A stretch of 22,895 nucleotides of DNA, from positions 1 through 22,895 of the IMG/VR virus record IMGVR_UViG_3300042563_001643, one strand, 5' to 3'. A model generated the notes under the pieces. That model did no database searches. It was not told the origin of the DNA and was given only the letters and a program-made list of their open reading frames with translations. Each line of letters begins with the position of its first letter. Position 1 is the first letter of the stretch. Shown piece by piece: positions 13,008 through 21,459 of this stretch. Both the position numbers and the translations under genes were made by a program. Source of the stretch: a virus.

Positions 13008-13368
13008 TCACTATGAAAATCCCAGGAATGTGGGATCTTTTGACAAGAGTGATCCTGATATTGGTACTGGTATGGTTGGCGCACCTGCTTGCGGGGATGT
13101 TATGAAACTACAGATAAAGGTTGATCATGATACAGGTATTATTACAGATGCAAAATTTAAAACGTATGGCTGCGGATCGGCTATTGCGAGCTCGAGCCTC
13201 ATTACGGAGTGGGTCAAAGGAATGCACATCGACAACGCCGGAGAAATTAAAAACTCCGAAATTGCCGAAGAACTAGCACTACCGCCAGTAAAGATACATT
13301 GTTCAATACTAGCAGAAGATGCTATCAAGGCGGCAGTGAATGATTACCGTAACCGACACAGCAGCTAA
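12982..13368 (+). CDS. iscU: Fe-S cluster assembly scaffold IscU
   Basis: IscU is the scaffold on which [2Fe-2S] clusters are built with sulfur from IscS and from which HscA/HscB release them. The 128-residue length equals that of E. coli IscU and the sequence is very close to it by eye from [20 protein letters not shown] onward. Cluster ligands Cys37 and Asp39 (APACGDVM), Cys64 (YGCGSA) and Cys107 (IHCSIL) are present, as is the HscA-binding LPPVK (100-104). No IscS, HscA, HscB or ferredoxin gene is in the window, so it would work with host partners. The start is certain from the family N-terminus. It overlaps SOD by 26 nt and iscA by 29 nt. Confidence 0.97.
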   Translation: MAYSDKVIDHYENPRNVGSFDKSDPDIGTGMVGAPACGDVMKLQIKVDHDTGIITDAKFKTYGCGSAIASSSLITEWVKGMHIDNAGEIKNSEIAEELALPPVKIHCSILAEDAIKAAVNDYRNRHSS

Positions 13369-13666
13369 AAGAATTAAGCAAACTCTAGCCAAACGTGGCA
13401 AAGGTGTAGGTATCCGCATAGGTGTTAGAACTACAGGTTGCAGTGGATTAGCCTACGTGTTAGAATATGTGGACGAGTACACTGCCGAAGAGGGAGTTAC
13501 TAATTTTGCTCAACAAGACTTTGTAATATTAGTTGATGCCAAAAGCCTAGTATACCTAAACGGGCTAACAATGGATTGGGTTCGCAATGGACTCAATGAA
13601 GGGTTTGATTTCGTCAATCCCAATGAACGTGATCGCTGCGGTTGCGGTGAAAGTTTTAGAGTTTAG
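13340..13666 (+). CDS. iscA: Fe-S cluster assembly A-type carrier IscA
   Basis: A-type carrier that receives Fe-S clusters or iron and delivers them, especially [4Fe-4S], to apoproteins. At 108 residues it matches E. coli IscA in length, with [19 protein letters not shown] (24-42), [11 protein letters not shown] (85-95) and the C-terminal CGCGESFRV. The three conserved cysteines are Cys34, Cys100 and Cys102. It resembles IscA more than ErpA or SufA by these stretches. AAGG at 13327-13330 is a plausible ribosome site within iscU. It is the last gene of the SOD-iscU-iscA unit and ends in an 11-nt convergent overlap with a minus-strand gene. Confidence 0.95.
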   Translation: MITVTDTAAKRIKQTLAKRGKGVGIRIGVRTTGCSGLAYVLEYVDEYTAEEGVTNFAQQDFVILVDAKSLVYLNGLTMDWVRNGLNEGFDFVNPNERDRCGCGESFRV

Positions 13667-13943
13667 AAATATCTAGATCTGTATCAGTGGGCATATCCCA
13701 AATTTTCTTGTGATCTGCTCCTGTTCTCTGCGCAAATCTCTTAATATCACATCTAGAACAACAATGAAAATAGTTGTTGTTTAAACGCTTTCTATCTATT
13801 TTTTTTAGATCTCTTTCAAACACCGCATCGCAGTCATCACATTTTAAGATCACAATGGTTTTTGTCCGTGTGTAACTGTGTTGATTGCCCAGCTTACTAA
13901 TCCTAACATATTGATTTTTCTGTGATTTGGTCTGAATGAACAT
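13656..13943 (-). CDS. small zinc-finger-type phage protein, 95 aa
   Basis: A 95-residue basic protein with a likely four-Cys zinc site: CDDC (residues 35-38) and CCSRC (61-65), separated by a charged helix [18 protein letters not shown]. The N-terminal part ([20 protein letters not shown]) and the C-terminal [13 protein letters not shown] flank it. Similar proteins occur, as I recall, in T4-like phages; DNA binding or a homing-endonuclease-accessory origin are both possible. It is one of two minus-strand genes and ends inside iscA. The start codon lies four bases from a late-like box (13948-13955, minus), with no Shine-Dalgarno. Confidence 0.75.
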   Translation of the reverse strand: MFIQTKSQKNQYVRISKLGNQHSYTRTKTIVILKCDDCDAVFERDLKKIDRKRLNNNYFHCCSRCDIKRFAQRTGADHKKIWDMPTDTDLDISKL

Positions 13944-13947
13944 CCAG

Positions 13948-13955
13948 TATTTACA
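13948..13955 (-). promoter_or_regulatory. late-like box TGTAAATA on the minus strand
   Basis: On the minus strand TGTAAATA (one mismatch from NATAAATA) ends four bases before the ATG at 13943. Together with the plus-strand box at 13976 it makes a divergent late-promoter pair. Confidence 0.4.
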
Positions 13956-13975
13956 TTAGGCTTATAAAAACTTTG

Positions 13976-13983
13976 GATAAATA
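13976..13983 (+). promoter_or_regulatory. late-type promoter box GATAAATA before the long fibre gene
   Basis: An exact NATAAATA match. The expected start near 13989 gives a leader of about 25 nt; AGGA (14004-14007) precedes ATG 14014 at six bases, so this late gene has a normal leader and ribosome site. Confidence 0.65.
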
Positions 13984-14013
13984 TTATCGATATCCAAACA
14001 CATAGGATTTGCT

Positions 14014-17000
14014 ATGGCAAGAAAAATTATTAATATTGGTGCAATTGGCAACGACGGCACCGGCGACAGTATCAGAGACAGTTTTAGATCTGTCAATGAC
14101 AATTTTAGAGAACTCTATAGTTCACTAGGACTAGGTGAAAAACTAACATTCATAGGTCTAGACGATACTCCCGAATCATTCCCTAACGATTATGAAAATG
14201 CGTTAGTTGTTATCAATGATACCACAGACGGTGTAGTTTTTAAAAAACTAGAATCTGGTGAAGGTATTCAAATTGATTTTGAAACTAATCCAAATTCCAT
14301 TGTTGTTAACAGTTTGTTTTCAAACATCTCAGGCGATTCTAACCCAAATCTAGGAGGACCGCTCAATGCTCAAGGCGGGGGAGTAAGATATCCTATTGGA
14401 AATTTACCTAATATAGGATCTTTTTCTGAACTCGATGAGTCAATTAACAGAATAAACATAATTCACGGATCTACTGCTACAGAAAAAGACAGAGTGGCAG
14501 CCAACAAAGGTTATGTGGATTCTAAGATATCTCTTCAAGGTATAGATTCTATTGATCCTGCCACCAATACAGTTAACACTGCATTTGGTACCATGACCGG
14601 GCCGCTGGTACTTTCAAGAGACCCTGTAGACGATGACGATACGGCTTACAATGGTTTGATAGCTGCCACTAAACGATATGTTGATAGTTCCGGTTACAGC
14701 AGTACAGTAAATCTGTATGTGAGCACAGCCGGAGCAGATGATCGATCTGGTGTCGGACCAGATCGACAGGGCCGCAGTTTAGCCTATGCATATAAGACAC
14801 TAGAAGGTGCTCTTAAACGTGCAGAAGAATTGATTCTAGAAGCTCCGTTAGAAATTGGTCCTTACAAGAAAGTTCTTACCTGGAACAACGGTGATGAGCC
14901 TTGTACTCTAGTAGAAATTGACGATGAAAGTGCTACCACAGGAACTGGTTTTAGTCCTGCATTCATTTTTATGAATGTGGACACCGTTGAGATTGCCAGC
15001 GGAGGATTTAACTATCTCCCAGGCGATATACTCACTGTAGCCACCGGCACTGGTACAGCAGCAAGATATCAGGTGCTGTCAGTTGGACCAGGAGGCTCAG
15101 GAGGACGAGGTCCAGTCACTGCCATTAGACAGATTACTGGTGGCAACTACAGCGTGTTGCCTGCGCCGGTAAATCCTGCAGCTACTACCTGTCCCGGCAG
15201 CGGTGCCGGTGTTAGATCTGGATGTACACTGAATCTTACATTTAAGGTAGCTAGAGTACAGATTAACCCGGGCGGTGGCGGATCTGGATATGGCCTAGTG
15301 TCGGTAAGATTTGAGGGTGGCGGTGGCTCCGGAGCCTTTGGTGTAGCAGATGTTAGTCCAATTACTGTTGTTGGACCTCCAGCAGTTGGTGGATCGATAC
15401 AAAGTATCAGTATCACTAACGGAGGATCAGGATTTACTTCGCAGCCAACAATACGTGTGAGTCTTCCAAGATTTAGATTGCTTACCAGCGGTTACCGAAC
15501 AGACTTTACCGGAAATCCTGCATTGACTTCTGTAGCCGCTAACGCAGCCAAAGACATACGAGAAGGACTATATCTTCGTGGAGAAACTTCCGGAGCTCTT
15601 GCACAAATTCTAGCACACGACGGTACTCTAGACACATCCGGCAACGAAGAATTTGATGTTGATATTGTTAGCGGTGAATTCGTCCTTGGCGAGCCCATTT
15701 CATTTGGTGATGTAACCAAGAGTGTTCAAATTTCAGTATTTGTTGAAACCGGCATTTACCTAGAAAATTTACCATTACGTGTTCCTCAAAACGTGGCAAT
15801 AATAGGCGATGAATTTCGTAGAACTATTATTAGACCACAGATAGGTTTTGACAGTTCTAGTCCTTGGGCATTTTTGAATTTTAGACGAGATCCTGTAATA
15901 GACGGCCTAACTGTGGCCACTGAACTGTATGGTTATCACTATCTAGCAGATTCTTCACAGCCTGTTTATCCATTGATTAATAACAAAGGCGGCTTCAATA
16001 GTGCCGCACGACTGATCACCTTGAATAGAAAATTTATTCAAGATCAGGTCATAGGTTGGATCAATAATCAAATTTCTACAAACACGGCTCCTTTTACGTC
16101 TGCATTTGACTACAATGAAGATATCTGTTATAGAGATGTTGGATTGATCATAGACTCTATGGTATTTGATTTGAAATGGAGTGGCCAGAATCGCACAATT
16201 TCTGCTGCATTAAAATACAAAGGACCAGCAGTTCCAGGCAGTAATCCTGCATTGGCTATTGGTGCGCAACTCTCTCAGACTGTGGCAGGTATTCAGCGTA
16301 TCAACACTTTGGCTCAAGACATTATTGATAATGTAACTATTGCAACATTGTATACACTGACCGGTGCTGTGGCCACTACTACCACAGTACCAACACTACA
16401 GACTCTAGACGAAGGTCTAGTAGCAGAAGTAGGATCTGACACTGTGATTACACTGTTGACCAATGCTATAGTTGATGTTATCAGCAACAGTGGAACCGTA
16501 AACTATCCCAAAGACAATGGCGATATGGACATGTTCTTGTGCAACGATGCCGTGATCCTAAGAGCCATGACCATGCAGGGTCAAGGTGGATTTGGTATGG
16601 TACTAGATCCAGAAGGACAGATACTTGCTAAATCTCCTTACTGTCAAGAATCTGCATCCTTTAGTAGAAGTATAAATGCCAAGACATTTGCCGGTGGTAT
16701 GTTTGTGGACGGATTCACAGGCAATCAGAAATTTGTTATAGACAGCAAAGACAGTAATATATTTTTACGAGTATCAGGATTACTGAGACCTCCCAGAACT
16801 CCTTGTAGTTTTATTGTCAGTGGAGAAGTTTACAGAATAAACTATATCAGAGGTTATACCTTTGGTGTAGGTACTGCTACTGCTACCACGGGCGGATTTA
16901 GTACAGCTCAATTTATCTTAGATGAACTAACTCCTTACACGCCCGCTGCTGGATCAATTGCCTGTACATTTAGCACTCCAACTATAACCGTTGCATCTGG

Positions 17001-20000
17001 TCACGATCTACAACCAGGTGCCATTATTAAATTTAGTTCTACTGGCACATTGCCAACTGGAATCACCGCCAATCAAGAATACTATGTATTACTATCTGGA
17101 TTTACTGTTACTCAATTTAGAATCAGTGCATTGGCTGGCAACAACACAGCAGTGACTTTTGTGGGTGCAGGATCAGGCACACACAGTTTTATCAGAGTGT
17201 TTGAAGTTCTTATGCCTGGTAATCGTTCTATGCTCAGTAACGATTTTACACAGGTGTCTGATCTAGGTTACGGACTTGTAACTACCAACGGCGGATTAAC
17301 TGAAGCTGTGAGCATGTTTACCTACTACTGTCAAATTTCCTACTATTCACTGAATGGTGGACAGATTCGAAGCATAGGTGGATCTAGTGCTCACGGAAAC
17401 TTTGCATTGGTAGCAGAAGCCAGCGATCCGTTGGAAGTTCCGACTCCCACTGGATTCTACACCGATCTTGCACAGACTGCAACTGTGTATGCTGCCACAG
17501 TTGACACATTGAACGAAAGGGGAGAAAATGTATTATATTTGAACTACGATGATTTCTTTCCTTTGCCTGGAAGTGAATTAGAAATTAATCATGCAGGTCA
17601 AATTGTACGATATGCTACTACAACAGCAGAAATCCAAGATCTTGCTACCAAGCGTATTAAAATCAATATCAGCACAGGCGGCGGACTTGTTGCGGCAATA
17701 CCTCATGGGCAACGAATCACTATTCGAAATAACAGTTTTCATGTGTTGCACGGAGACATAGTAGATGTAGCTACTAGACCTAGTACTGCTTTAATAATCA
17801 ACGACAGTCCTTTTGTCTATAGGCAATTGGAATTCACACCCTATGATGAAACATATGATCTAGAAACCTATACCATTATAGGTATAAACTACGCCACTGG
17901 TGTCATAACCACTGATATCAATCATAGACAGCGAGCAGGATATCAGATAAGATTTGTTAAACCTCCGGGCGCAGTATTGCCCAACGAAATCACTGCAGGC
18001 GTTGAAGTTGTAGACGGTGCAATATACTTTATCAAGACTGCACCAACTGATACAACATTTACCATATCTCTTACAGCAACAGGTTTGGGCATAACCACAT
18101 TTACTGGATCAGCAGTGTCAGGAAGTCCCACAATGGTTCCATATGGATTGGGTTTGGCACAGGGTAGAGAAAATTATGATTATGTAGAAATCACTGTGTA
18201 TGAGCCGGGTGTAGAAACAGGTGCAGCTAATGCGGTGACCAGCGTGAGCACTGGAGGCAATACTTTTACCAAAAACAGTCACGGACTCACAGCAGGTCAA
18301 CCGGTTAGATTCACTGCCAGTGTGTTGCCCGCAGGATTGACTGCGAGCGTTGTGTACTTTGTAATCACTTCTGGTCTGACTGCCAATGATTTCAGTGTTA
18401 GTGTTAGGCCTTTGATCGACAGCACATTTATAGGCGTACCCACTTCTCTGGCATTTACAGTAGGCCCAACACTAGGAGTGTCTACTGGTAGTGGTCCTTA
18501 TTTCACAACCATTTCTAATATAACCTGCTTGAACAATTTTGTATTAGGATCAAGTTTGGTCACAAGACCAAATATCACCGGCGTGACTGCGGTAGGTGAC
18601 GGGGTTACCTGCACATTAACGTTTACTGCTCAAAACGTTCCTCCTTATTTGCCATTCCAGTTGATCACTGTGAGTGCTTTTGCCGCAGGTGGTGTGCCAT
18701 TTAATGGAGCACAAACCGTAGTGACCTGTACCAATACCACTGTGACGTTTGCCAGCGCAACCACTGCTACAGACAGTGGCGGAGTTATAGCTGTTGGCGG
18801 CACAGGAGCATTGGGCGCAGACTCAGTGCTTTATTCTGTTTCGGCAGCCACCAACAGTGTTGTTGTGCAATCTTCTACAGCGGCCACTGCAGGAACAACA
18901 GCTTTCCAAATAGAAGGTAGCGTGGTGGATATCACTACATCTGGCACAACTGTCTCCTACAAACTGATTCAAGGCGAACGTGGTGATGTCACATTTGGTG
19001 TAGGAAATCTTGGTGGTGCAGACGGTGATAGATTGGCTAATGGTATAGCAGCTGGTACAAATTACAGATTTGTACACGAAGGCCAAGAGTATGAAATAAC
19101 CAATTATCAAGACAGTCTTACTACTGGTCAAGACTATGCTCTACTAACCGTCAGCCCAGCACTGGTACGTAGTGTTGTAAGATTCAATGATCCGCCTACT
19201 CTCAAAGGATCAGCTCCAGGACCAAGTGCGCTGACCGATGGTACACTGACCATTAGAATTAGTTTGACTCGTGTGACATCACATGATCTATTGGAAATTG
19301 GCACAGGCGGATATGCTGATACCAACTATCCTAGCGAGATCTACGGGCCGCCCGTTAATTCAATTATTTCAGTACCAACATATGCCACACAAGCGGATAC
19401 AGAAACAGGTCAAATAGTTCAACGTGCGCAGATGCAGGAACGAGGTTCAGGTCGTACATTCTTTGTGACTACTGACCAATTTGGTAACTTCAACGTTGGT
19501 CCATTCTTTAGAGTTGACCAGGGTACTGGTACTATCACATTCTCAGCAAGTATTGCCCTGAGTCAATTAGACGGTCTAGGATTTAAACGCGGTACAACTA
19601 TTTCAGAATTCTCAACAGCAATGGATGAAGGCCGTGTTGATGCGGTGCCTACGGAATCAGCTGTGAGAACCTACATTGGTCGCAGACTGGGATTGGATTA
19701 CAATGGTAACGTTGTTGCTCTAGGCGAACGTGTGCCTAATAATGTGGGCTTCATGGCTCTTAGTGGAGCATTGCCTTGGGTCGGACCCGATGACATGGAC
19801 ATGAATTCTTACAAGATTGAAAATCTTGGAGTTCCCGCATTATCCAGCGATGCTGCTAGACTAGACAGCATTACAATTAGTAATCTAAAAGATACCGACG
19901 GAACTAATCTGTTTAACTTTTCACAGTCACAATCGGGACAATTATTAACCTTGGATGGTACCGGTAATACAATTATCAATGCGACACCCACAGGCGAAGT

Positions 20001-21459
20001 AACTTTTGATATATTGCTAGGTGATAGCACTACCAACATCATAAGAACCACTATCAGTGATGGTGTTATCGACAATGCCAATATCATGTCCACGGCAGCA
20101 ATCGATCAGGCCAAATTGAGTTTGAATGATGCCTATGCTACTATATCGGCTAGTCTTACCAACGTTACTGCAACTGGCAGCGGTTCTGTAGCTACTATAA
20201 CATTCCTTGTGGCGCAGCCCAGTGCTCCGTTTATTGCAGGACAAAAAATTGTAGTCACAGGATTAACTATTGCCGGATACAACGGCACGTATACAGTGTT
20301 GACCTGTAATACCACCGTTGTTACCTATAGTAATACAACTACTGGATCGGCTATTAGTGGAACTGTAGCAGCTCTAAGAGGTATATCAAGTTTTGACAGT
20401 GCGCAATTTACACTAACCAACGGTTGGGTCACAGTCAAAGACAACGGCCTAGCATTGACCAAATTAGCACAGGTAGGAGCAGATAGACTGCTGGGCAACA
20501 GCACAGCATCAACAGCTAATGTTGCTGAAGTGACCTTTGCTACAGTGGTTGACGAAGGCCTGGCTCTGAGACTGTCGGACTATGGTGCTGCAACTAACAC
20601 TGGTTATTTACGTCATACCGGTGGTGACGGATCTGTTCGTGCTAGTTGGTCGTACAGCATTGTTGACGACGCCTCAACTAACACTGTTAGCACTTTGGTT
20701 AAACGTGACAGTAACGGAGACTTTGCTGCACGTAATGTGGATCTTGCTCAGTTGAAGATCGACACGATTACTACTATCGATAGTAACGCATCGGGTACTG
20801 GCGGATTTATGCAGTACTATGGTTACCTAGGACAAGTGGGTATTTACATAGGTGATGGTACAGTACCGGCCAGTGACAAGAAAACTTTTTACAATAACAC
20901 ACAACACATATTCCGTAGTCAGGACAGTGCTACAACATTTGCCACTCTTGACTCAACTGGTATTAGTGTAGCAGCATTAAAAAATTGTACCAGTATTAGT
21001 ACAGGCGCTGTGACAACACCCGGAACTATAGAGGGCTATTGGTCATTGAGCGGTAGCAGTAGATTCCAAGCTACCTATGCTGCTGACCTAGCAGAATACT
21101 ACGAAGGCGATCGGGAGTATGCTGTTGGTACTGTTCTTATATTTGGTGGCGACAAAGAAGTTACTATAGCAAATCGACAAGGTGATCATAGAGTGGCTGG
21201 TGTTGTGAGCGATAATGCTGCCTATTCCATGAATGGTGATTGTCCAGGATTTAAAAATCAAGTGGCCTTACAGGGCCGTGTGCCTTGTCGCGTAGTTGGA
21301 AAGATTGAGAAAGGAGATCTGCTGATTGCCAGCAACATTGCAGGCTGTGCTGTGAGCGCAGGCGGAGATGCTAGAACAGGCACAGTGATTGGCAAAGCAC
21401 TAGAGAACTACAATTCAGATCATATTGGCACTATTGAAGTGGCCGTGGGAAGAAACTAA
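14014..21459 (+). CDS. very long tail-fibre/appendage protein, 2481 aa
   Basis: A virion appendage protein. The N-terminus INIGAIGNDGTGDSIRDSFR ... NDNFRELYSSLG (6-39) is the T4-like marine phage fibre start. Then follow TKRYVDSSGYSSTVNLYVSTAGADD (around 220-245), a Gly-rich segment (419-446), a beta-helix-like start YLENLPLRVPQNVAIIGDEF (about 582-601), HGLxxGxxVxF / YYV-type modules near 985-1060 and 1405-1490 with a related one near 1295-1375, NGxxTVxxC-type modules near 1520-1595 and 2050-2119, and GRTFFVTTDQFGNFNVGPFF (about 1812-1831). The C-terminal domain from DLAEYYEGDREY (2358) resembles the G2-type intramolecular-chaperone domain of phage fibres, so self-cleavage is possible. It overlaps the next fibre gene by one base. 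Confidence 0.88.
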   Translation: MARKIINIGAIGNDGTGDSIRDSFRSVNDNFRELYSSLGLGEKLTFIGLDDTPESFPNDYENALVVINDTTDGVVFKKLESGEGIQIDFETNPNSIVVNSLFSNISGDSNPNLGGPLNAQGGGVRYPIGNLPNIGSFSELDESINRINIIHGSTATEKDRVAANKGYVDSKISLQGIDSIDPATNTVNTAFGTMTGPLVLSRDPVDDDDTAYNGLIAATKRYVDSSGYSSTVNLYVSTAGADDRSGVGPDRQGRSLAYAYKTLEGALKRAEELILEAPLEIGPYKKVLTWNNGDEPCTLVEIDDESATTGTGFSPAFIFMNVDTVEIASGGFNYLPGDILTVATGTGTAARYQVLSVGPGGSGGRGPVTAIRQITGGNYSVLPAPVNPAATTCPGSGAGVRSGCTLNLTFKVARVQINPGGGGSGYGLVSVRFEGGGGSGAFGVADVSPITVVGPPAVGGSIQSISITNGGSGFTSQPTIRVSLPRFRLLTSGYRTDFTGNPALTSVAANAAKDIREGLYLRGETSGALAQILAHDGTLDTSGNEEFDVDIVSGEFVLGEPISFGDVTKSVQISVFVETGIYLENLPLRVPQNVAIIGDEFRRTIIRPQIGFDSSSPWAFLNFRRDPVIDGLTVATELYGYHYLADSSQPVYPLINNKGGFNSAARLITLNRKFIQDQVIGWINNQISTNTAPFTSAFDYNEDICYRDVGLIIDSMVFDLKWSGQNRTISAALKYKGPAVPGSNPALAIGAQLSQTVAGIQRINTLAQDIIDNVTIATLYTLTGAVATTTTVPTLQTLDEGLVAEVGSDTVITLLTNAIVDVISNSGTVNYPKDNGDMDMFLCNDAVILRAMTMQGQGGFGMVLDPEGQILAKSPYCQESASFSRSINAKTFAGGMFVDGFTGNQKFVIDSKDSNIFLRVSGLLRPPRTPCSFIVSGEVYRINYIRGYTFGVGTATATTGGFSTAQFILDELTPYTPAAGSIACTFSTPTITVASGHDLQPGAIIKFSSTGTLPTGITANQEYYVLLSGFTVTQFRISALAGNNTAVTFVGAGSGTHSFIRVFEVLMPGNRSMLSNDFTQVSDLGYGLVTTNGGLTEAVSMFTYYCQISYYSLNGGQIRSIGGSSAHGNFALVAEASDPLEVPTPTGFYTDLAQTATVYAATVDTLNERGENVLYLNYDDFFPLPGSELEINHAGQIVRYATTTAEIQDLATKRIKINISTGGGLVAAIPHGQRITIRNNSFHVLHGDIVDVATRPSTALIINDSPFVYRQLEFTPYDETYDLETYTIIGINYATGVITTDINHRQRAGYQIRFVKPPGAVLPNEITAGVEVVDGAIYFIKTAPTDTTFTISLTATGLGITTFTGSAVSGSPTMVPYGLGLAQGRENYDYVEITVYEPGVETGAANAVTSVSTGGNTFTKNSHGLTAGQPVRFTASVLPAGLTASVVYFVITSGLTANDFSVSVRPLIDSTFIGVPTSLAFTVGPTLGVSTGSGPYFTTISNITCLNNFVLGSSLVTRPNITGVTAVGDGVTCTLTFTAQNVPPYLPFQLITVSAFAAGGVPFNGAQTVVTCTNTTVTFASATTATDSGGVIAVGGTGALGADSVLYSVSAATNSVVVQSSTAATAGTTAFQIEGSVVDITTSGTTVSYKLIQGERGDVTFGVGNLGGADGDRLANGIAAGTNYRFVHEGQEYEITNYQDSLTTGQDYALLTVSPALVRSVVRFNDPPTLKGSAPGPSALTDGTLTIRISLTRVTSHDLLEIGTGGYADTNYPSEIYGPPVNSIISVPTYATQADTETGQIVQRAQMQERGSGRTFFVTTDQFGNFNVGPFFRVDQGTGTITFSASIALSQLDGLGFKRGTTISEFSTAMDEGRVDAVPTESAVRTYIGRRLGLDYNGNVVALGERVPNNVGFMALSGALPWVGPDDMDMNSYKIENLGVPALSSDAARLDSITISNLKDTDGTNLFNFSQSQSGQLLTLDGTGNTIINATPTGEVTFDILLGDSTTNIIRTTISDGVIDNANIMSTAAIDQAKLSLNDAYATISASLTNVTATGSGSVATITFLVAQPSAPFIAGQKIVVTGLTIAGYNGTYTVLTCNTTVVTYSNTTTGSAISGTVAALRGISSFDSAQFTLTNGWVTVKDNGLALTKLAQVGADRLLGNSTASTANVAEVTFATVVDEGLALRLSDYGAATNTGYLRHTGGDGSVRASWSYSIVDDASTNTVSTLVKRDSNGDFAARNVDLAQLKIDTITTIDSNASGTGGFMQYYGYLGQVGIYIGDGTVPASDKKTFYNNTQHIFRSQDSATTFATLDSTGISVAALKNCTSISTGAVTTPGTIEGYWSLSGSSRFQATYAADLAEYYEGDREYAVGTVLIFGGDKEVTIANRQGDHRVAGVVSDNAAYSMNGDCPGFKNQVALQGRVPCRVVGKIEKGDLLIASNIAGCAVSAGGDARTGTVIGKALENYNSDHIGTIEVAVGRN

